Counted from the first letter of the stretch, positions 18,849-28,581 are shown. The stretch: 64,000 bases of DNA from Advenella mandrilli (GCF_016595155.1 NZ_JAENGP010000005.1:124001-188000); one strand, 5' to 3'. Notes: a model not told the origin generated them from the sequence alone. Numbers and translations are program-made.

Positions 18849-18870
18849 GCCGAGATTATTCTCGGCTTAA
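18849..18870 (+). terminator. Possible weak terminator hairpin after accC
   Basis: The stem GCCGAG / CTCGGC (18849-18854 and 18861-18866) with a 6-base loop is followed by TTAATTC rather than a true T-run. It may only attenuate, because prmA starts about 20 bases later. Confidence 0.4.
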
Positions 18871-18886
18871 TTCATAATAAGGAAAA

Positions 18887-19807
18887 ATGATGCGTGAGCT
18901 GGTGCTGATGTGTGCCGAAAACGATGCTGAGCAGTTGTCGGATCTGTTGCTTGAAGAAGGGGTACTGTCGGTGTCGGTTGAAGACGCCGATCGCGATACG
19001 GATACCGAACAGCCGTTGTTTGGTGAGCCGGGTACCGAACCCGAGGTGCAGGCCTGGAAGCATAACCGGGTGGTGGCCTTGTTACCCGATGATCTTGAAC
19101 CCGAAGCCCTTCTGGCGCACTTGCAGGTGCAAACAGGGGTTGATTATGTCCCTAACAGCCAGTTGCGTGAAGTGGCCGATGAAGACTGGGTAAGGCTGAC
19201 ACAATCTCAGTTTGAGCCCATCCAGATTGCCGGACGCATCTGGATTGTTCCCAGCTGGCACAAGGATAATCCCATCGTGCCACCAGAGGCTCCCGAAAAC
19301 GGCCAGCAAAACATCCTTGTCGAGCTTGACCCCGGGCTGGCCTTCGGAACCGGCAGTCACCCAACCACCCGGCTGTGTACCGAATGGCTTGAAGCTTGCC
19401 TGTCGCTCAATACGCAGGTGCTTGATTATGGCTGTGGTTCGGGTATTTTGGCGATCGTTGCCAAAAAACTGGGGGCGGCACAGGTTGTTGGCGTTGATAT
19501 CGATGAGCAGGCGGTTCAATCGGCGCATTATAATGCGCAGGTCAATGAGGTTGACATAAAGGTTTGCCTGCCTGATGGCCTGGCAACGGGCACTTTCGAT
19601 GTGGTAGTGGCCAATATTCTGTCAAATCCCCTGAAAGTGCTGGCGCCCATGCTGGCAGGACGGGTTGCACCCGGCGGTCATCTGGTCTTGTCTGGCGTAT
19701 TGGAACGGCAGGCCGAAGAAGTGGCCCTGGCCTATGCGCCCTGGATTAACATGGGTGTTTGGCGCAGCCATGAAGGTTGGGTTTGCCTGCACGGCCAGCG
19801 GGCCTGA
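18887..19807 (+). CDS. prmA: PrmA, ribosomal protein L11 methyltransferase
   Basis: A 306-residue SAM-dependent methyltransferase that trimethylates L11. Its N-terminal substrate-binding part is [24 protein letters not shown], and the methyltransferase part shows [38 protein letters not shown] (motif I) and [10 protein letters not shown] (catalytic loop). Two ATGs (18887 and 18890) are in tandem after GGAAAA; either could be used. The DUF3426 gene follows 18 bases downstream. Confidence 0.96.
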   Translation: MMRELVLMCAENDAEQLSDLLLEEGVLSVSVEDADRDTDTEQPLFGEPGTEPEVQAWKHNRVVALLPDDLEPEALLAHLQVQTGVDYVPNSQLREVADEDWVRLTQSQFEPIQIAGRIWIVPSWHKDNPIVPPEAPENGQQNILVELDPGLAFGTGSHPTTRLCTEWLEACLSLNTQVLDYGCGSGILAIVAKKLGAAQVVGVDIDEQAVQSAHYNAQVNEVDIKVCLPDGLATGTFDVVVANILSNPLKVLAPMLAGRVAPGGHLVLSGVLERQAEEVALAYAPWINMGVWRSHEGWVCLHGQRA

Positions 19808-19825
19808 AAACAAGGAATCGTTCCG

Positions 19826-20803
19826 ATGAGAACCCGTTGCACGAAATGTGAAACCATTTTCAACATTACCGAAGACCAACTTGCCTTGCGGGATGGTCTG
19901 GTTCGTTGTGGCATTTGCAAGAATGTTTTTAATGGCCGGGAAGCCCTGTTGCCCGAAGAGGCTGATGACTTTCCGGTTCTTGAGCACGAGCAGGCGGTAT
20001 GGCCCGAAGAACCGGTCATTGCGGGGCATGAAGTTAGCAATATCTATCCTGAAGATGATCACGTCCCCAACCAGCCCGATGTGGCTGACATGCCTGATGA
20101 ACCCCTGTTGTCAGATGAACCTGATTTTCATATGGGGCATGATGCCGGCATTTATGATGAGGACAAAGAGCCCGATCTGGACGGACAGGGTTGGCAACAT
20201 GCACGAGAACCCATCATGGTTCATGATGAACCGTCTGTTGTTTATGATGACGAGCCCCTGAAAATGGATGCCGAGGATAGCGGAAACTATCCGGCAAGCG
20301 GCTATTATCAGCGCAATACCAGTATTTACTGGATTCTGGGTATCTTCCTGGGACTGTTGGTATTTATTGCGCAAAGTTTGGTGGTATACCGTAACCAGCT
20401 GGCCAATGTTGCCCCTTCCTTGCGTCCAACCCTGGAGCGAATTTGCCAGGTGGCCGGTTGTGAGTTGGGTTCTGATAAAAACCTGGCCAGTCTGCAGCTT
20501 AAAAACTGGGTGCTCAAACCCGATCTGGCAGCCAAGCCCCAAGAGGGTGTGACGGCTTTGCGGCTTCAGTTTACCTTGCGCAATAATGATGCCAGGGCCC
20601 AAGTATGGCCTTTGCTGGTGATCAACTTAAAAAATCCGCAGGGTTTGATAGAGATCACCAAAATTCTTGAGCCCAAAGAATATGTGCAACCCAACCTGCT
20701 GGAACAGAAATTCCAGCCGGGTACCGAGGTTTTCATCAATCTGCCGCTTGCCGTTGTTAATGTGGCCGTGTCCGGTTTCGAACTTAGTTTAGTTTATCCA
20801 TAA
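19826..20803 (+). CDS. Zinc-ribbon and DUF3426 domain membrane protein
   Basis: A 325-residue protein with an N-terminal MJ0042-type zinc ribbon (MRTRCTKCETIFNITEDQLA then VRCGICKNVF; two CxxC pairs), an acidic linker of about 110 residues, one membrane helix near residues 166-186 (YWILGIFLGLLVFIAQSLVVY), and a C-terminal DUF3426 domain ending in beta-rich sequence. The family commonly follows prmA in betaproteobacteria. Function is unknown; the layout suggests a cytoplasmic metal-binding end tethered to a periplasmic domain. Confidence 0.88.
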   Translation: MRTRCTKCETIFNITEDQLALRDGLVRCGICKNVFNGREALLPEEADDFPVLEHEQAVWPEEPVIAGHEVSNIYPEDDHVPNQPDVADMPDEPLLSDEPDFHMGHDAGIYDEDKEPDLDGQGWQHAREPIMVHDEPSVVYDDEPLKMDAEDSGNYPASGYYQRNTSIYWILGIFLGLLVFIAQSLVVYRNQLANVAPSLRPTLERICQVAGCELGSDKNLASLQLKNWVLKPDLAAKPQEGVTALRLQFTLRNNDARAQVWPLLVINLKNPQGLIEITKILEPKEYVQPNLLEQKFQPGTEVFINLPLAVVNVAVSGFELSLVYP

Positions 20804-20815
20804 GGTTTAATTGTC

Positions 20816-21760
20816 ATGAGTAATGAAGTACTGGTATGCGGTTCGGTTGCGTTTGATACCATTACCCTGTTTGAGGGGCATTTCAAGGATCACATTCTTG
20901 CCGAACATATCAAATCATTAAGCGTTTCTTTTTTTGTGCCCACCATGCGCAAAGAGTATGGCGGGTGCGCCGGGAATATCGCTTATAACCTGTGCATGCT
21001 GGGTGGCAGCCCGGTGCCGGTGGCCACGGTTGGCAAAGATGCCCAGGAGTATTTGCAGCGCATGCGTGACATGGGTATTGATACGCGTGCCATCAAGGTG
21101 CTGCCTGATGCTTTCACGCCCCAGTGTCATATCACGACCGACCTTGACGGCAACCAGATTGCCGCCTTTCACCCCGGTGCCATGATGCAGTCGGCTGACA
21201 ACGACATCAGCCAGGAAAAGGCGGCGTGGGGAATTGTGGCCCCCGATTCCAAAGACGGCATGTTTGCTCATGCCGAAAACCTGAACAAAGCAGGTATTCC
21301 TTTCATTTTTGACCTGGGCCAGGCCATGCCGTTATTCGACAAGGCCGATCTTGAGCGTATGCTGGGGCTTGCCCATGTACTAACCGTCAATGACTATGAG
21401 GCATCGGTGATTGAGCAGCGGATGGAAAAAAGCATGGCGCAAATTGCCGAGAACCTTGAGGCTGTGGTGGTTACCCGTGGCGCAGAGGGCTCTGACCTGT
21501 ACCATGATGGCAGGCAAATTGCGATTGAGGCGGTTAAGGCTGAAGCGGTCACCGACCCTACCGGTTGTGGTGATTCACATCGTGCAGGGTTGCTGTATGG
21601 CCTGTCGCAGGGTTGGAGTTGGGAAGATTGCTGCCGCCTGGGCAGTTTGATGGGGGCCATCAAGATTGCTTCGCAGGGCCCCCAGAATCACTTTTTAAGC
21701 CGGGAAGAAATTTCCTCCCGCTTCATGAGTGCGTTTGGCTTGGCATTGCCAGCCCTATAA
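20816..21760 (+). CDS. PfkB-family carbohydrate/nucleoside kinase
   Basis: A 314-residue ribokinase-fold kinase. YGGCAGNIAYNLCMLGG is PfkB signature 1 and DPTGCGDSHRAGLLYGLS signature 2 with the catalytic Asp, followed by GAIKIASQGPQNH. Relatives in betaproteobacteria are often labelled adenosine kinase, but the substrate is not fixed by these motifs. It is 12 bases after the DUF3426 gene and probably co-transcribed with it. The activity could be adenosine, ribose or another sugar kinase. Confidence 0.85.
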   Translation: MSNEVLVCGSVAFDTITLFEGHFKDHILAEHIKSLSVSFFVPTMRKEYGGCAGNIAYNLCMLGGSPVPVATVGKDAQEYLQRMRDMGIDTRAIKVLPDAFTPQCHITTDLDGNQIAAFHPGAMMQSADNDISQEKAAWGIVAPDSKDGMFAHAENLNKAGIPFIFDLGQAMPLFDKADLERMLGLAHVLTVNDYEASVIEQRMEKSMAQIAENLEAVVVTRGAEGSDLYHDGRQIAIEAVKAEAVTDPTGCGDSHRAGLLYGLSQGWSWEDCCRLGSLMGAIKIASQGPQNHFLSREEISSRFMSAFGLALPAL

Positions 21761-21762
21761 CG

Positions 21763-22314
21763 TTACCCGAACATCAGGTGTTGTAAAACAATTTGCAGCA
21801 CCTGTGTAATCAGGATCAGCACCAGCGGAGAAAAATCAAAAGCGCCGGTGCTGGGCAAAAACCGCCGTATCGGGTTCAGCATCGGGTCAAGCAAGGCCCT
21901 TAGCAATGGCATGATGGGTGATGCAGGGCTGACCCACGATAAGATTGCCTGCAAAATACATAGCCATAAAACCAATGTAAGCCCCCATTTTATGGTCATG
22001 AAAAGACCAACCATGGGCAGGGTAGCCAGCGAGGTCTGGATATATATATTGGACGGCGTGAGTGAAAAAACAAGAAAAATATGCAACATTGAACAAACCC
22101 ATGCGAGCAGCAGGCTGGTCCAGTCTATTTTGTTGCTGGTCGGGATTATTTTGCGAACAGGCTGAACCAGCCAGTCGGTTGCCTTATAAATAATCATGAT
22201 ATAAGGATTGAAGGGGTGAATTCTGCTCCAGAATACCCAGGCCCTAACCAATAGGGCAGAAACAAACAGGGAAAAGAAAGTGCCAAGTAAAAAACTGAAT
22301 ATTGAATTAATCAT
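21763..22314 (-). CDS. YggT family integral membrane protein
   Basis: A 183-residue hydrophobic protein made of two repeats of the YGGT domain, each with a membrane helix pair and a motif of the type FNPYIMIIYKATDWLVQPVRKIIP or PLLRALLDPMLNPIRRFLP. Family members are linked to osmotic stress and cell-division or membrane-organisation roles, without a defined biochemical activity. It converges with the PfkB gene with only 2 bases between the stops, and no terminator is visible in that gap. Confidence 0.88.
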   Translation of the reverse strand: MINSIFSFLLGTFFSLFVSALLVRAWVFWSRIHPFNPYIMIIYKATDWLVQPVRKIIPTSNKIDWTSLLLAWVCSMLHIFLVFSLTPSNIYIQTSLATLPMVGLFMTIKWGLTLVLWLCILQAILSWVSPASPIMPLLRALLDPMLNPIRRFLPSTGAFDFSPLVLILITQVLQIVLQHLMFG

Positions 22315-22335
22315 ATAAAAAAAATAAAAACCAAA

Positions 22336-22370
22336 AAAAGCCGTCTAAGTGTTTAATTTAGACGGCTTTT
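22336..22370 (-). terminator. Terminator of the histone-like gene
   Basis: The stem GCCGTCTAA / TTAGACGGC (22340-22348 and 22358-22366) is flanked by A4/T4, so it has a T-run on the minus strand. It lies 18 bases past the stop of the Lys/Ala-rich gene. Confidence 0.85.
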
Positions 22371-22387
22371 GTAATTACTTCAACCGA

Positions 22388-23113
22388 TTAAGGACGATTG
22401 CCGGTAGGGAATGGCCAGGCTGAGTTGCTGTTACTGCCTGTTTTTGCGGCAGAACCGGCTGCTTTTTTGCCGGCAGCGGTTTTCTTGACGGCTGCTTTTT
22501 TAGCAGCGGGTGCTTTTTTGGCAGCGGCTGTTTTGGTGCCTGCTTTGGCCGCTGTTTTAGCGCTGGTTTTGGCAACAACGGGGGTTTCAGTTTTGGGGGT
22601 TTCAGCGACAACTGCTTTTTTAGCTGCCGGAGCGGCTTTTTTGGCTGCTGCTTTTGTGACGCTAGCTGCTTTTTTAGCGGGTGCTGCCGTTTTGGCGGCT
22701 ACCGCTTTTTTGGCTGGCGCGGCTTTTGTAGCGGTTGCTGTTTTTTTGGCTGCTGTTGCCTTGGTGGCGGTTGCGGCTTTTTTAGCTGCGGTGGTTTTAG
22801 TGGCGGCTACTTTTTTGGCTACGGCTGTTTTCTTTGCAGCAGTGGTTTTGGTCGCGGTGGTTTTTTCAGTGGCCACTGTTTTTGTGGCGGGGGCTGCTTT
22901 TTTAGCGACTGCTTTTTTTGCAGGAGCAGCTGTTTTACTGACAGATTTTGCAACGGTTTTTTTAGCAGCCACTTTTTTGACAACTGTTTCTGTTACGGCT
23001 GGGGTTTCAGCGGCAACGGTTTTCTTGACGGCGGTGGCTTTTTTAGCCACTGTTTTGGTTGCAGCTTTTTTAGCTGCAGGTTTCTTGACTGCTTTTTTGG
23101 CTGCTGTTGCCAT
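22388..23113 (-). CDS. Histone H1-like Lys/Ala/Thr-rich DNA-binding protein
   Basis: A 241-residue protein built almost wholly of short repeats such as AAKKTA, TKTTAAKK and APAKKA, ending AWPFPTGNRP. Composition and the WPFPT tail match the bacterial histone H1-like / AlgP-like proteins of Burkholderiales (for example Bordetella BpH1/BpH2), which coat and condense DNA. The ribosome site AAGGAG is 8 bases before the ATG. Repeat number varies strongly between strains in such genes, so length is not diagnostic. It has an unusually long 5' intergenic region with several inverted repeats. Confidence 0.88.
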   Translation of the reverse strand: MATAAKKAVKKPAAKKAATKTVAKKATAVKKTVAAETPAVTETVVKKVAAKKTVAKSVSKTAAPAKKAVAKKAAPATKTVATEKTTATKTTAAKKTAVAKKVAATKTTAAKKAATATKATAAKKTATATKAAPAKKAVAAKTAAPAKKAASVTKAAAKKAAPAAKKAVVAETPKTETPVVAKTSAKTAAKAGTKTAAAKKAPAAKKAAVKKTAAGKKAAGSAAKTGSNSNSAWPFPTGNRP

Positions 23114-23830
23114 GGCAATACTCCTTGGAGAAGGGTCCGGATATGAAAAAAATTAAATACATCTGTACAGATATAATTTCAAGGTCAAAGTATAAATCCG
23201 GCAACGGATAACTCTACTTCCTTTGTCGCACCATTTGATATATTTCCTGTGTTTAGTGCGAAATATTTCAAATGGTTATAACGGCAAATTATTTTATTTA
23301 CCGTTATAACCGCAAGGGTAACTCATTACGTCATGGAACGCACGTAATACTTTTGCAATAAAGGTCAAAGAAAATAAAATAATTGTTATCAATATTAAGA
23401 CCTTAGCGCTTAAACAGGCTTGTAAAAAATATTTTTAAAACCCTTGGAAACGAGATTGATAACCCTGATACAGGCAGGGAATAAAGGATTAAACCTTTTT
23501 TTATAAAACGGATCAAGGTTGAAGGGCTTGTTTTTTTCATTCAGTCCGAGCTGTCATGGAAGATTGTGTCTTTCTAAAAGCCTTGAAAATAAAGGCTTAT
23601 AGCCATATTTAAAGTTCTTTTTAGCGTTTTTCAATATGCTGGTACGATGTCCTGAACATCAAGTGCCATAGGCCTGAACGCTTGTTGCGGTCCGTGTGCA
23701 AGGAGGTGTCAGATAGCCGCTTGTCTTGGTTTAGATAAAGCAAAAACAACTGTAGGCGCTTTGTTTGAAGCATAAAAAATAATTGGCGAAAAACCAACAA
23801 AACCGGCTCGGACCTTTTGTCGCACGCATA
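23114..23830. other. 717-base intergenic region with several inverted repeats
   Basis: No convincing ORF is present. The stretch is AT-rich and holds an 11-bp perfect inverted repeat GGTTATAACGG / CCGTTATAACC (23274-23284, 23301-23311), ATTACGT / ACGTAAT (about 23323-23347), CCCTG / CAGGG near 23463-23479, a small stem AAAGG / CCTTT followed by seven Ts (23483-23502), and AAGCCTT / AAGGCTT (23578-23598). The T-tailed stem could end a small plus-strand RNA, but none can be named. Confidence 0.5.
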
Positions 23831-23894
23831 AAAAATCCGCCTTGCCCAAGGTCATGAACAGGGGTTGCCTGTGATGTGGGAAAAGCGGATTTTT
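23831..23894. terminator. Long terminator-like stem after gltX
   Basis: The outer stem AAAAATCCGC (23831-23840) pairs with GCGGATTTTT (23885-23894). The 44-base interior can also pair (CCCA/TGGG, ACAGG/CCTGT), giving a branched or extended hairpin. It lies 24 bases past the gltX stop with T-runs on both strands. Confidence 0.6.
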
Positions 23895-23918
23895 ACCTTT
23901 TGCCGGCTTGAGAAAACG

Positions 23919-25322
23919 CTATATGGCGTTTTGCAGGCGCTCAAGAACGGTTGTCTTGCCAATAATAGCCAGCACGGCACCAATTGATGGTGTTTGTTTC
24001 TGGCCGGTAACGGCAAGGCGCAAGGGAATGCCCAACATGGGCATTTTAATGCCATGCTCGCTTAAGGTTCCCTTGATCAGGGCATCCAGTGCTTCGCTTG
24101 TCCAGGCTTCCAGCTGGTTGGCGTTTTCGGCAAAGCCGGCCAGAATCCGTTTGGCATCTTCGGTCAGGAACTGGGTTTGCAGTTCTTCGGCAGCAGGCTG
24201 GAAAGGGGCGCAGAACAGCATGGCGTTTTCGGCCAGTTGTTCCAGGGTTTCGGCACGGTCCTTGAATAGGTTGAGCACGGCGGGCATGTCCAGGCCTTCG
24301 GTGTTGCCGCCACGGGCGTGAATGCGCGGCAAAACGTGTTCCAGTAGCTCGCTGTCGCTTAACGCCTTAATGTAATGCGCATTAACCCAATTGAGTTTTT
24401 TGGGGTCCCATTGGGCGGCCGACTTGGACAGGTTGCGGGTGTCAAACCATTCAACCAGCTGTTCGCGCGAGAAAATTTCATCATCACCATGGCTCCAGCC
24501 AAGACGGGCCAGATAATTAACCATGGCTTCGGGCAGATAGCCCTGCTTTTCATAATCCATAATGCTGACGGCGCCATGGCGTTTTGACAGCTTCTGGCCA
24601 TCGGGACCCAGAATCATGGGTACGTGTCCGTATTCGGGAAGGGGGGCGCCCAGGGCCTGCAGGATATTGATCTGGCGCGGGGTGTTGTTGATGTGGTCAT
24701 CACCACGAATAACATGGCTGATACGCATATCCCAGTCATCAACCACCACGCAGAAATTGTAGGTGGGCGTGCCGTCGGGGCGAGCAATGATCAGGTCATC
24801 AAGCTCGGCGTTTTCAATGGTGATGGTGCCCTTGAGCATGTCATTCCAGGAAACGGCACCTTCGGTGGGGTTCTTGAAGCGGACAACCGGTTTACGGCCT
24901 TCGGGAATGGCGGGCAGCGTTTTACCGGGTTCAGGGCGCCAGGTGCCATCGTATTTGGGCTTCAGACCCTTGGCCTTGGCACTTTCACGCATTTGCTCCA
25001 CTTCTTCCGGTGTGCTGTAGCAGTAATAGGCGGTGCCCTCAGCCAGCATGTTGGTAATCACTTCCTTGTGGCGTTCGGCGCGCTGCATCTGGTAGAATGG
25101 GCCTTCATCGGCCTCCAGTGACAGCCATTGCATGCCGTCAAGAATAGCCTGTACCGCTTCAGGGGTGGAGCGTTCAAGGTCGGTATCTTCAATACGCAAC
25201 ACAAAAGTGCCTTGGTGATGACGGGCAAAAGCCCATGAGAAAAGTGCCGTCCGTGCGCCACCCAAATGAAGATAGCCAGTTGGGGAGGGGGCAAAACGGG
25301 TTCTAACAGAAGAAGAAGTCAT
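23919..25322 (-). CDS. gltX: GltX, glutamyl-tRNA synthetase
   Basis: A 467-residue class I aminoacyl-tRNA synthetase. The HIGH-type motif is [20 protein letters not shown] near residues 11-30, [17 protein letters not shown] follows, and the KMSKS-type motif is KLSKRHGA near residue 242. The C-terminal anticodon-binding part is complete. It is divergent from the Pat-like gene. As glutamyl-tRNA also feeds HemL-dependent haem synthesis, gltX and hemL work in one pathway though they are not linked. Confidence 0.97.
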   Translation of the reverse strand: MTSSSVRTRFAPSPTGYLHLGGARTALFSWAFARHHQGTFVLRIEDTDLERSTPEAVQAILDGMQWLSLEADEGPFYQMQRAERHKEVITNMLAEGTAYYCYSTPEEVEQMRESAKAKGLKPKYDGTWRPEPGKTLPAIPEGRKPVVRFKNPTEGAVSWNDMLKGTITIENAELDDLIIARPDGTPTYNFCVVVDDWDMRISHVIRGDDHINNTPRQINILQALGAPLPEYGHVPMILGPDGQKLSKRHGAVSIMDYEKQGYLPEAMVNYLARLGWSHGDDEIFSREQLVEWFDTRNLSKSAAQWDPKKLNWVNAHYIKALSDSELLEHVLPRIHARGGNTEGLDMPAVLNLFKDRAETLEQLAENAMLFCAPFQPAAEELQTQFLTEDAKRILAGFAENANQLEAWTSEALDALIKGTLSEHGIKMPMLGIPLRLAVTGQKQTPSIGAVLAIIGKTTVLERLQNAI

Positions 25323-25419
25323 GGATAGTTAAAACAATTAAGTGATTAAAAGAAGAGGCAAGACAGTTTACAATGACTGGGCAGGCTTCAGAATAACTTC
25401 ATTTTAACTTAACATTTTT

Positions 25420-27894
25420 GTGAGTGAATATATGCAGCGTCATCGTCTGGCTTCTATCTTCGAGCCAAGATCGTTAATTGTGATTTCAGATGTCTCTTTG
25501 CCAGTCTGCGAATCGGTGCCAGCCTACCTGGTGCGCAATACTACACTCATGTCGTTTGATTCATCCGAATCATTTGCGCAGCTGGCAGCCAAAGAGTCCA
25601 TTGAAAGTGAAGAAAGAAAAGACCTGGCGGTGTTGTGCGTGCACCCGGACAGGCTGGAAATGGTACTGTCGTTTCTGGAACGCAAGCCTCCCCGGGCCAT
25701 GATCCTGCTGCCCACCCAAACCGTTGATGACGACCCTCTGGAAATTCGCCAGATTATGCTGGGCTGGGCCAGGCAACACGATTGCCTGTTGCTGGGGCCG
25801 CGCGCTTTTGGTATTCAACGGCCCCACCTGAATTTGAATCTTAGCAAACACCCCATCCTGTCCCATCAGGGCCGGGTAGCGGTGGTGTCGCAGTCCCGGC
25901 TGCTGCTGATGTCCATCATGGATTGGGCCAATGATGTAGACCTTGGCTTGTCTGCGGCCATTTCACTGGGTGAGGTGATTGATGTTGACTTGCCTGAAAT
26001 TATTGAATACCTGGCGACAGACCCCCGTACCGACAGTATTGCCCTGTACATGGACAAGCTGGGTTCGGGACGGGAACTGATTAGCGCCATCCGCATGGCG
26101 TCCAGCGTCAAGCCGGTCCTGGTTTTGCGTGCCGGACGGGCAAGTCCCGAGCTTAAGGGCAATGATGCCGTGTTTGATGCCGCCATCCGGCGGGCCGGCG
26201 CGGTTCGGGTTGATTATTTTGTTGAGCTGTTTGCGGCCCTGAAAGCACTGTCTTATGCCCGGCGTCCCAAAGGCGGGCGGATTGTGGTTTTTGGCAACAG
26301 CCGTGGCTCAACCTCATTAACGTTTGATGCGATGGGTAACAACAGTGCCTTATCCAAGGCATCGTTATCTTCAAACAGTTTGCGCGAATTAAGGCGTATT
26401 CTGGGGCATGGTGCCATTGTAGGCAATCCGGCCATCAGTTATGCCCCCCTTACCGGTGAGCAACTTATCGAGAGCCTGAAAGTGATGGTGGATGATGCCG
26501 GTGTTGATGCCGTCATGGTCATGTTGGCACCCGATGAGCTGGTAAATATGCAAAAGGTGGTAGAGCAACTGGCGGCTTATGCCCGCAAGGCACCCAAACC
26601 CATTGTGACCAGTATTCTGGGCGAAGCCACCATGCGACCGTTTCGCCGCTTGCTTAACCGTGCCGGCATGCCGGCGTTCAGGACGCCCGAAACGGCACTG
26701 GGTGCCATGATGTCGCTGTGTGATTATTTTTATAACCAGCAATTATTGCATCAACTTAGAATTCCTCAACCTGATTCCCAGCCTGCCGATATTCCGGTTG
26801 CCCGTGCGCTGCTTGATGCGGTGCTTAAGGAAAACCGCAGCTCGCTGGATACGTCCGAAGCCATGCGCCTGCTGGACTGTTTTCATGTGGGGCTTTCCTG
26901 GCAGGAAGACGAGCAGGATGAGCAGTTTTCCGTAGAGGATGGCGTGCCGGCCGTGATGATACAGGTCCAGAACGACCCCATTTTCGGGCCATGGATACGT
27001 TTTGGCGAGGGCGGTCACAAAGTCGTGTTTTCATCCCGCGACAAAGGGCTTGATTTGCCGCCCCTGAATGCTTATCTGGCTGGTCAGCTCATCAAGCGCA
27101 GCCGGGTGTGGCGCCAGGAACTGGAAACCTATGTAGAACCGCACATATTCGTCAAGTTGCAGCGTATTCTGGAATCGGTGGCCGATCTGGTCAGCGAGTT
27201 TCCCTGCATTCAAACGCTTGAAATAAATCCGATTATTCTGGGTTACCGTGAAGTTCATGCCAGGCATGTCAGGATTGTGCTTGATGAAGAAGCGGGTGTG
27301 TCGCCACGTGAGTCCGGTTACGAGCATATGGCTATCTTCCCGTATCCGCATTACCTGACTGAAAACAGGCGCTTTGCTGATGAGATGGAATGGGTATTGC
27401 GACCCATCCGTCCGGAAGATGCCGAGGCGTTGCAGAATTTTATCAGGGGTTTGTCCGAGAAGTCGCGCTATATGCGCTTTGTTTCCATGATGCGTGAGCT
27501 GACGCCCAAAATGTTAAGCCGATATACCTATGTGGATTACCATCGTGAGCTGGCTCTGGTGGCCACCATTCAGGTACCCAACGAGGCCAATCGGGGGCTG
27601 CCACGGGAAGAGATTATCGGTTTGGCACACTATCTGCGCAATGCCGATGGGGTAGGAGCCGAGTATGCCCTGGTAATTGGTGATGGATGGCAAAAGCGTG
27701 GCTTGGGCAGAACCCTCATGAGTAAGCTGATGCAGGCTGCCCGTAAACAGAAACTGGCTTATATAGAAGGCGTTGTGCTGGCCAGCAATAAACCCATGCT
27801 GCATTTAATGACCAGCCTGGGCCTGCAAAATGATCCCGATGAAGAAGACCCTTCAATGAGAAGGGTCTGGATGCCGTTGAGCCAGGAAGACTAA
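25420..27894 (+). CDS. Pat-like protein: degenerate acyl-CoA synthetase (NDP-forming) domains fused to a GNAT acetyltransferase
   Basis: An 824-residue protein of the protein-lysine acetyltransferase (Pat/YfiQ) architecture. An N-terminal CoA-binding domain (RLASIFEPRSLIVIS...) and succinyl-CoA-synthetase-like domains fill about residues 1-450, a shortened ATP-grasp part about 460-620, and a GNAT domain about 655-815 with acetyl-CoA loop DGWQKRGLGRTLM. The ligase half looks dead: the SHTGALAG motif with the phospho-His reads ASPELKGNDAVFD, and the ATP-grasp core with the usual ALKI and HKSDVGGV segments is missing. It may acetylate proteins under allosteric control. Translation starts at GTG 25420. 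Confidence 0.82.
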   Translation: MSEYMQRHRLASIFEPRSLIVISDVSLPVCESVPAYLVRNTTLMSFDSSESFAQLAAKESIESEERKDLAVLCVHPDRLEMVLSFLERKPPRAMILLPTQTVDDDPLEIRQIMLGWARQHDCLLLGPRAFGIQRPHLNLNLSKHPILSHQGRVAVVSQSRLLLMSIMDWANDVDLGLSAAISLGEVIDVDLPEIIEYLATDPRTDSIALYMDKLGSGRELISAIRMASSVKPVLVLRAGRASPELKGNDAVFDAAIRRAGAVRVDYFVELFAALKALSYARRPKGGRIVVFGNSRGSTSLTFDAMGNNSALSKASLSSNSLRELRRILGHGAIVGNPAISYAPLTGEQLIESLKVMVDDAGVDAVMVMLAPDELVNMQKVVEQLAAYARKAPKPIVTSILGEATMRPFRRLLNRAGMPAFRTPETALGAMMSLCDYFYNQQLLHQLRIPQPDSQPADIPVARALLDAVLKENRSSLDTSEAMRLLDCFHVGLSWQEDEQDEQFSVEDGVPAVMIQVQNDPIFGPWIRFGEGGHKVVFSSRDKGLDLPPLNAYLAGQLIKRSRVWRQELETYVEPHIFVKLQRILESVADLVSEFPCIQTLEINPIILGYREVHARHVRIVLDEEAGVSPRESGYEHMAIFPYPHYLTENRRFADEMEWVLRPIRPEDAEALQNFIRGLSEKSRYMRFVSMMRELTPKMLSRYTYVDYHRELALVATIQVPNEANRGLPREEIIGLAHYLRNADGVGAEYALVIGDGWQKRGLGRTLMSKLMQAARKQKLAYIEGVVLASNKPMLHLMTSLGLQNDPDEEDPSMRRVWMPLSQED

Positions 27895-28575
27895 TCAGGC
27901 AAGGTTTTTCTGGATGAAGTCTGAAATATCGCGGATTTCTTCCAGGCAAACCGAATGCTGCATGGGGTAGGTATGCCATTGCAGGTTGCGGTAGCCCAGT
28001 TCTTCCAGTTTGGCCTTGCTGTTAAGCGCGCGCTCGGGCACTACTACCGGGTCCTGGGTACCGTGCGCCATAAAAATGGGAATATCCATGTTAGCCTGGC
28101 TGCGTTCGGCCCCGGTTTTGGCCGCCAGGGGCAGAAAGCCTGACAGGCAGATAAGGCCAGCCAGTTTTTCAGGGTGGCGCAGTCCGGTTAACAGGGCCAT
28201 GGCGCAGCCTTGTGAAAAACCGGCCAGGAAAATGTTTTCGGTCGGAATGCCGCGCTCGTTTTCACGGGCAATCAGGGCCTCGATTGCCCGTTGCGTTTCT
28301 CGCAAACCGGCTTCGTCTTCGGGGCCATTGATGCGGTCAAGGGAAATAATATCAAACCAGGCGGGCATGGCGATGCCGTTGTTCAGGGTAACGGGCCGAA
28401 TCGGCGCATTGGGGAAAACAAAACGGATGCCTGACGGTTTGGGTAGTTTCAGTTCGGGAACCACCGGTACGAAATCATTGGCATCGGCACCCAGGCCGTG
28501 CATCCAGATAATAGAATGGGTGATGTGATTGCCCGTATTGATTTCAACGCAATCGAGCAGTACTTGATCTGACAT
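27895..28575 (-). CDS. Carboxylesterase / phospholipase family alpha/beta hydrolase
   Basis: A 226-residue serine hydrolase of the acyl-protein-thioesterase/carboxylesterase family. WMHGLGADANDFVPVVPEL is the oxyanion loop, FLAGFSQGCAMALLTGL the nucleophile elbow, HGTQDPVVV carries the catalytic Asp, and YPMQHSVCLEEI the catalytic His. It should cleave short acyl esters or thioesters; the natural substrate is unknown. It lies 6 bases after darP on the minus strand and its stop abuts the Pat-like gene end to end. Confidence 0.9.
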   Translation of the reverse strand: MSDQVLLDCVEINTGNHITHSIIWMHGLGADANDFVPVVPELKLPKPSGIRFVFPNAPIRPVTLNNGIAMPAWFDIISLDRINGPEDEAGLRETQRAIEALIARENERGIPTENIFLAGFSQGCAMALLTGLRHPEKLAGLICLSGFLPLAAKTGAERSQANMDIPIFMAHGTQDPVVVPERALNSKAKLEELGYRNLQWHTYPMQHSVCLEEIRDISDFIQKNLA

Positions 28576-28581
28576 GGTAAC

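Noticed and set aside
22398-23156. A 252-codon frame antisense to the histone-like gene
   Set aside because: It is the mirror of a Lys/Ala repeat gene, giving an Ala/Val/Phe repeat, a known artefact of such sequences.
23600-23800. 6S, tmRNA, SRP or RNase P RNA gene in the gltX-histone gap
   Set aside because: None of the conserved cores of these RNAs (for example the tmRNA T-arm or the RNase P GAGGAAAGTCC block) is present.
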